A stretch of DNA of 64,000 nt, taken from assembly GCA_024516155.1 (NCBI GenBank), contig JAJJXM010000016.1, forward strand, positions 558,001 through 622,000. The letters are read 5' to 3'. This DNA is from Pyronema omphalodes (taxonomy: Eukaryota; Ascomycota; Pezizomycetes; Pezizales; Pyronemataceae). Shown piece by piece: positions 58,258-64,000 of the stretch; the first letter of the stretch is position 1; each line of letters begins with the position of its first letter. Below the pieces are notes generated by a model that saw nothing but the letters and a program-made list of their open reading frames with translations, did no database searches and was not told the origin of the DNA. The translations under genes and the position numbers were made by a program.

Positions 58258-61200
58258 ATTCGCGGCCGGAGGAAGGCGAAGGAATTGGGTTCGGGGATCT
58301 TGTAACGGTGGTTGAAGATGAATCCGAAAGTCGAGATCACGAGAGTTTTCCTGAGCAGCGGTTTTTCGACTTTTTTCTTAGTGTGCATGCGGCTCTGAGA
58401 TTATAGGCGCGATACCTGGTAGATCCTGGGGTGCGAGATAAGATAAGATCATCATGTAGTTAGAACGCGTCGACGCGTGAACTTTCGAGAACCTTCGAAG
58501 GAAACGCGTTAAATTAAACAGTTCAGCAAATACAAAAGGCAGACAAAGTCCTAATAACAAAGGAATAGCCAAATTAACGAGGTGTTAAACAATTGATGCA
58601 TACCAAATCACTCGTCTTTCCGTTCTTCCACGGCAAACTCCGGGTTAGGTTTTCCTCATCCCTGCCGTCGATGACATCAGGCCGCTTCATGTGCTCGCGT
58701 GCCGTCCCTTACTTTATCATCTCATCTGTCAAACCATCTCCCTATGTTCTGGAATAAAAGTCACCTCAAGTAATCCTCACTCGCCAATCGCATAACAAAT
58801 TCCAAAGTTCCCGGATTCAGAAATGGCACAACAACCAACCCGCACATCCCGATTATCACCTGTCAAAGAACTAAGTACTACAGGTTACATCGATCACCGG
58901 AATCCGGCATTTCCGAAGAGCCGTTTCCGAACTGTTGGAATGGGACTGCAGCCGATGGATTGGGCAAATGAAGGTCGACCCTAAGGCTAAAAGTACCTAA
59001 AGAAACCCCCTTTACGCGATCTCGTAGGGAATAACTTATCCACCGTAATAATACGACGTACGGGAGATTTTGGCTCATGCGCGATATATACCCGCAAGCT
59101 ATCTACCTGGAGCGTGCGTCTTACAGTAACACGATGAGCGACTCCCTAGGGATGTAATTTCGATAGGAACAACCGTCATCGAATTAAAGGTGTGCATTCA
59201 TAAACCGAGACAAGGCGGTGATGCTCTGCCGCGTTTGCATCGACGGACTAAGAGGATTAAGATGTATCATAATATATCTCATGTGGATATGTGTATGTAC
59301 TTCCAGTTGGTATTTCGGCTTAGAACTCTTTACAGGCATTCTATTTGACGCATTTTGTTACCATGGGCTGCAAACGGATCTTCAGGTGCGCGTGATACGA
59401 TCTTCACAAGCATCTCACGAGGCCATATCCACCTTAAGCATCCGTAGGCCACGGGCCACAATTCCAGGCCATCGTTCATCTAAATCTATATGTACCCAAA
59501 ATTCGCTCGGCAGTTTTAGTTAAGGATATCTTAAGTTCATCCCCTTGACGATCAAATTTCGGGCCCAAGCGGAGATGCCGAAGCTCCGAAATTCGGGGGA
59601 GTCTTTTATGCCGCCGAACTCCGAGTCTCCGAAGGTCTCCGAGGAGACATCTAAAATATCTTACGTTCGGACGGTTACTACTCGGGCCGATTCCATTCTT
59701 CCTTTTGTCCAGGTGTTTCTAATTTTCTATCTTGTATCCATATATAGTTTTGTCACGTTATCTATAGATATACACAGATAAGATATGAGATTTCAATCCT
59801 AACCTGAATCTGGGCGGCTCGGATCGATGAAATGCAAATAAAGTAAAAACACAAAGCAAGCCAAGAGAAACCAAGGCTGGTTTGATATTGCTAAGAATCT
59901 CACGTGCTCTATAACCTTCTTCGTCTACGTATGTATGTAGAAATGGACAGACTTTGTTGAATCAGGAAGAGCTTACCGATAGCTCGGCAGGCAACAGTTC
60001 ATCAACCCGGTGTATCTAAACCGCCACGGTGGCAATACGCGAATCATTTAGCGAGGAGCTCGATGGAGCTCGATGAAGTCTGATGAAGCCCAATGAAGTG
60101 TGATGAATACTGATGAATGCAGATGAATTCCATACCAAGTTTAGAGTCTTTAGATAAGTACTTCTTCCAGAACTTCCAGAATTTCCAGAAGCCGATCTAC
60201 ATCCATCCATCCATACATCCATACATCCCAGTCGATACACACCCATCAGGCCTACATGTACATGTGTATCCCAGAAGTATATAGCACCAAAGGTAATCCG
60301 TACCGATCGATAAACTTGTATGGTGTCTTATACCCGACAGGTAAATCCATCCGCCATAAACTTCCTTAGCTAGTGTCTCGGCAAAATCTTATAGTGCCGT
60401 TGTTGCATGCTATATGTAATGTATTCGGGTAGATGTTCGGGTGCATGATCGGGTACTCTATATGTGACTATAGATGTACATATGGCTATCGATGTAGATG
60501 GGAGATGCAGTTTTGTGGCTGAAACGCTGAGGTACCATATTGGATCGGTGCTGTGGTGCTGTGGTGTTATGGTTGACGGTTGACGGTTGATCGTTGATCT
60601 AGGTATCGTTCTAACTGTGATCTTTGATGTGTAGAGGGTTGTAGATGGCGGATACTGTACTGTGTATTCCGTCACATGATATATTATACTCTTTACTTAG
60701 GTTTGTTTTGTTTTCAAAGGTTTTATATATATATCGATTCAGGTATCTATGTAGTGGAATGTAAACAAAACTAAACAAAATTCACCAGAAGTTAACCAAG
60801 CTCGCCTAATTCTTGATCCGAGAAAAAAAAGATGATCATAATTAAATTGATATGTAACTGTGTATGGCTAAGAATAAACAAACATGAAGTTCTGAAGTTC
60901 TGAAATTCAAAGCTCATATATATGGTTTTTTTCCTGGTACATAGTGGAATCTTGAGCTACAGAGCTACAACTATGTAGTATATATGATAATGTACCATAC
61001 AATCATCGCCTATGTTGTTGTATCGTATGTATATAGATGATGAAAAACAACACTCTCGTCTGCCTCCTACAGTCATTATGAGAGATAAATCTTTTTCTAA
61101 ACTTTCCGCTTGTTGGGTAGGGTAGTGATGGCGAATACTTTGTCTAATGATGACACAATAGATATGACCATTGATGATAGACGATATCCTATTATCTACT

Positions 61201-64000
61201 ACCCCAAATTACACTATTGCTATCGGTGCCTTACCTCCATAGTTCACTTCTCCATCTCCTTACATCCTGCCTAAGAACTTTAACAGCGTAGGATATCCAA
61301 ATTCTCGGAATATTACGTCAGGTGTAGATATCGATGTTGGCGGGGTAAAGGTGCACGATTATCGATGTGATATGCACAATAACGTAAGGTATGGTAAGTA
61401 TAAGGTAAGGTATAAGGGCACTATTAATTACTTCACTTACTTCCCTTCCGTACATACATTGGCATACATTGACGTATTAGAGTATTTATATTAGCCATCA
61501 GCCCTCGGGTTGTAGGTTTAGGTGTAGGAGTTCCGGGGTATATATATATATCAATCAACAATCCTCAATAGGACAATAGTGCAATGCAGTCTATGGCAAT
61601 ACGAATATCAATAGCAATATCCAAATTAGTGATCAAAATCTAAATCCAATGGTAATAGTACCAAACAGATAAACAAACAAACAACCCCCCCCCCCCTCCA
61701 TCTCAACCAATAAACCAATCAACATCACATCTACACCTCTCCACTTCTAACCTCACCAAAATCCAAACTCAATCCTAAACATAACCCGAACCCAATCCCA
61801 ATCCCAATCCCAATCCAATCATTAACGAAAAAGTATTTTCTGATTACATACACACATCAAACCACGTGTATGCACTACAGAGCTATATCTGTGTAGCACC
61901 ATACCGTATATGTACCAAAGTGATCAGCACATTTAATTATTCATCATAGCTCCATACTTACATACAGATAGGTATAGCTGTTCTAAAAAAGTTATAATCG
62001 CCCTCTCTCTCTCTCTCCCCCCCCCCCCCCCCCCCCACACACACACTACCACTACCACTACTACTACCACCCCACCCCACTCCGCAAAAGGTATTTAATT
62101 ATGTACAATTACTAGTTCTTGGTTACTAGTCTTCGGTCCCTAGTTTCATGAACACTTGAATGTTTGAATGTTTTATGTACCCAATCATGTAGGATGTTGA
62201 AATCCCGTGAGGAAATATGTATGTAAAATAAACACATAGCTGTCTAGCTACCTGGTTGTAGAGATGTAGAGATGCTGAGGTGTCTGTAGGATGTAGGATG
62301 TAGGATGTATTCCTATAGTGCTCACAGAATAGTTGATGTTTGATACATTAATACACCTCATGGATATCGCCAAAAATCCTAAGATGCATTCACATCCCCA
62401 GACATCGCCTATGAATCTCCCGAAGGGAGCCTTTCCAACCCAAATTCCCCGAACTCTCTTATCCCGAGGGTTGTCATGATATTTATCTACTGTATTCATT
62501 CCAGCAGCAATACCCATTACTCGAGGCATATATATACTTAGGTTAAATCCTACTCTATATGAATGTCACGATACATACATACATACACATTTCGAATCTG
62601 AATCTGAATCTAAATATCTCCACAGTAAACCTAGTAACCACATTAGTTTTCCAAGTCTTTATATTTATATTTATGGTAATGTATATATATCCACATAACC
62701 TATCCACACACCTATGTATCTATCTATCTATCTATCTATGTATCTATCTACGTATCCATCATCCCATCTCAACCGCGCGCAGAACGAAAGCCACGAAACC
62801 CACCACGCCCGCCACCACCGCACCATCCAGAAGCCAAGCGGCGTTCCATATGCCACCATAGCCTTATCCCCATTCTCATCCTTGTATTTCTATTAGCCAA
62901 GCGGCATGCCAGCCGCCAGGGCAGCATGGCTAAAGTGCCGAACTGCGAGCGGGTATCATATGTAGCCTCGTAAAATTATGCACTTAGCTGTGTTGATACA
63001 TACTCTATAATACGGAGTTCGGATAGTCCTGCGAGCTGCGGCTTAGACCGATACCTACATATAGAGAGATTTTGTTTCTTTGTTTGTTTGTTTGGAGATG
63101 TTTGCTGCTACGGGCTTTACGCGGAGTTACGAACTGTAGTCTGTAGCTACGGGTTTTCTATATTCATGGTGTACTGTATATACGAAACATACGAAACATA
63201 CGAAACATACGAAACATAAGGGGCTGTGGTTTGTTTTACGAGGCTATGATGCGATGGGGCTATGATGCGATGAGGCTATGGGGATATGGGGATATGAGGC
63301 TATGGGGCTATGTTTTACGAAGAAGCACGAAGCGAAGAAGTGGGTCATCTTCAACGGGTCATCTTTAACGGGTTCACGAAACGAGAACGAAACAAATACA
63401 TACATACATACGAAACGAATACGAAATCCACAATCGCAACTTGACATGCGAGCCAGCCAGTTGGGCATCATAGGGTTACCTAAATATGCGATATGCGATA
63501 TGTACTGTAAATACATACGATACACGATACACGATACGTAAAGTTAGTTTAAACAGAGCACCATATGATTCTATGATTCTATGATTCCTCAAGACATCGA
63601 CATCGACATCGCGTATAAAACATATAAAACGCCGGCGGAGTCGGAGTCGTAGTCATTACATGCATACATAGCTGCATGCATGCATATGCCATAGATACCG
63701 TATGTACAGTAGTCGTATGTAAACTATGTTTCACAGATGACGATCGACAGTCGTGCGTGCGTCATCCCGTTTGAACGCCTGATGCTGGATGCTGGATGTT
63801 TTATTTCACGCCTTTGGTTTCGTTTTTTCTTTTCTTTTTTTTTTGCCATAACGCATAACATAACGCATAACGCATACTACATAACACATAGGAATTCCGT
63901 GTCATGTCATATCGTGTCGTGTATGTAAGCAGCAGCAGCAGCCTGACTCCACGGAACTCCCAATATCCGGGGCCGCAAAATTTCAAAAAAAAAAAAAAAA
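58258..64000. other. Gene desert with many short tandem repeats to the window end
   Basis: 5.7 kb with no recognisable gene on either strand; the longest open frames are about 100 codons and low in information. Repeats include GATGAA-type words (60070-60130), CATCCATA (60205-60228), CAATCCCAATCC (61793-61820), CT/C20/AC at 62003-62045, CATACATA and TCTATCTA tracts (62570-62585, 62713-62740), ACGAAACAT (63182-63218), GAGGCTATGGGGAT-type (63240-63312) and TATGATTC (63565-63589). The window ends in an A-run starting at about 63984. Confidence 0.65.

Noticed and set aside
62900..62965. Possible tRNA-like sequence GGCAGCATGGCTAAAGTG
   Set aside because: No anticodon or T-arm structure can be formed.

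Overview
The window is nuclear DNA of a filamentous ascomycete (Pezizomycotina). It holds single-copy eukaryotic housekeeping genes with many short GT-AG introns (mostly 46-142 bp, often with a CTAAC/CTGAC-like branch site), divergent and convergent gene pairs, and long gene-free stretches full of simple repeats. The class cannot be fixed from sequence alone; the microsatellite-rich spacers are only a weak hint. Exon boundaries were worked out by hand from splice motifs, reading phase and family similarity. In every multi-exon conserved gene reported the phases add up to one open frame.

Layout. 1-8 kb: the N-terminus of MOG1 (cut by the left edge), riboflavin kinase FMN1, a type II haloacid-dehalogenase-like HAD protein, TSR3, and ASF1 divergent from TSR3. 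8.6-11.7 kb: an SRO7/Lgl-type exocytosis protein. 11.8-18.2 kb: no conserved gene, but a two-level tandem duplication. Two related blocks (about 2.75 and 3.6 kb) each contain a leader followed by 3 or 4 units of about 580-600 bp, and each unit keeps two intron-like segments with intact splice signals. The first unit of the second block gives an open four-exon model of 154 codons of unknown family. This is the most unusual structure in the window.

19-31.4 kb: an uncharacterised basic protein, COX20, POL2 (DNA polymerase epsilon catalytic subunit, five exons, 2216 aa) and CCT7. 31.4-34 kb: an AT-rich gene-free stretch. 34-38.3 kb: a compact group ADE8 / AAR2 / PAC10 (prefoldin 3) / LETM1-domain protein. 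38.3-43.4 kb: microsatellite-rich sequence with an orphan Ty1/copia-type gag remnant. 43.4-48 kb: a NAB3-like RNA-binding protein divergent from a mitochondrial GGQ (ICT1/Pth4-type) release-factor homologue. 49 kb: a 356-bp pogo-like MITE with TA target site. 50-53.6 kb: CWH43 with ten exons. 53.6-55.9 kb: a cluster of different minisatellites. 55.9-58.3 kb: a mitochondrial PPR protein. 58.3-64 kb: no recognisable gene, many short tandem repeats, ending in an A-run.

The conserved genes serve core functions: replication and chromatin (POL2, ASF1), protein folding (CCT7, PAC10), RNA work (TSR3, AAR2, NAB3-like), mitochondria (COX20, LETM1-domain, GGQ factor, PPR), secretion and membrane (SRO7, CWH43), and nucleotide or cofactor metabolism (FMN1, ADE8). 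They do not form a pathway cluster, and no secondary-metabolite, secretion-effector or defence cluster was seen.
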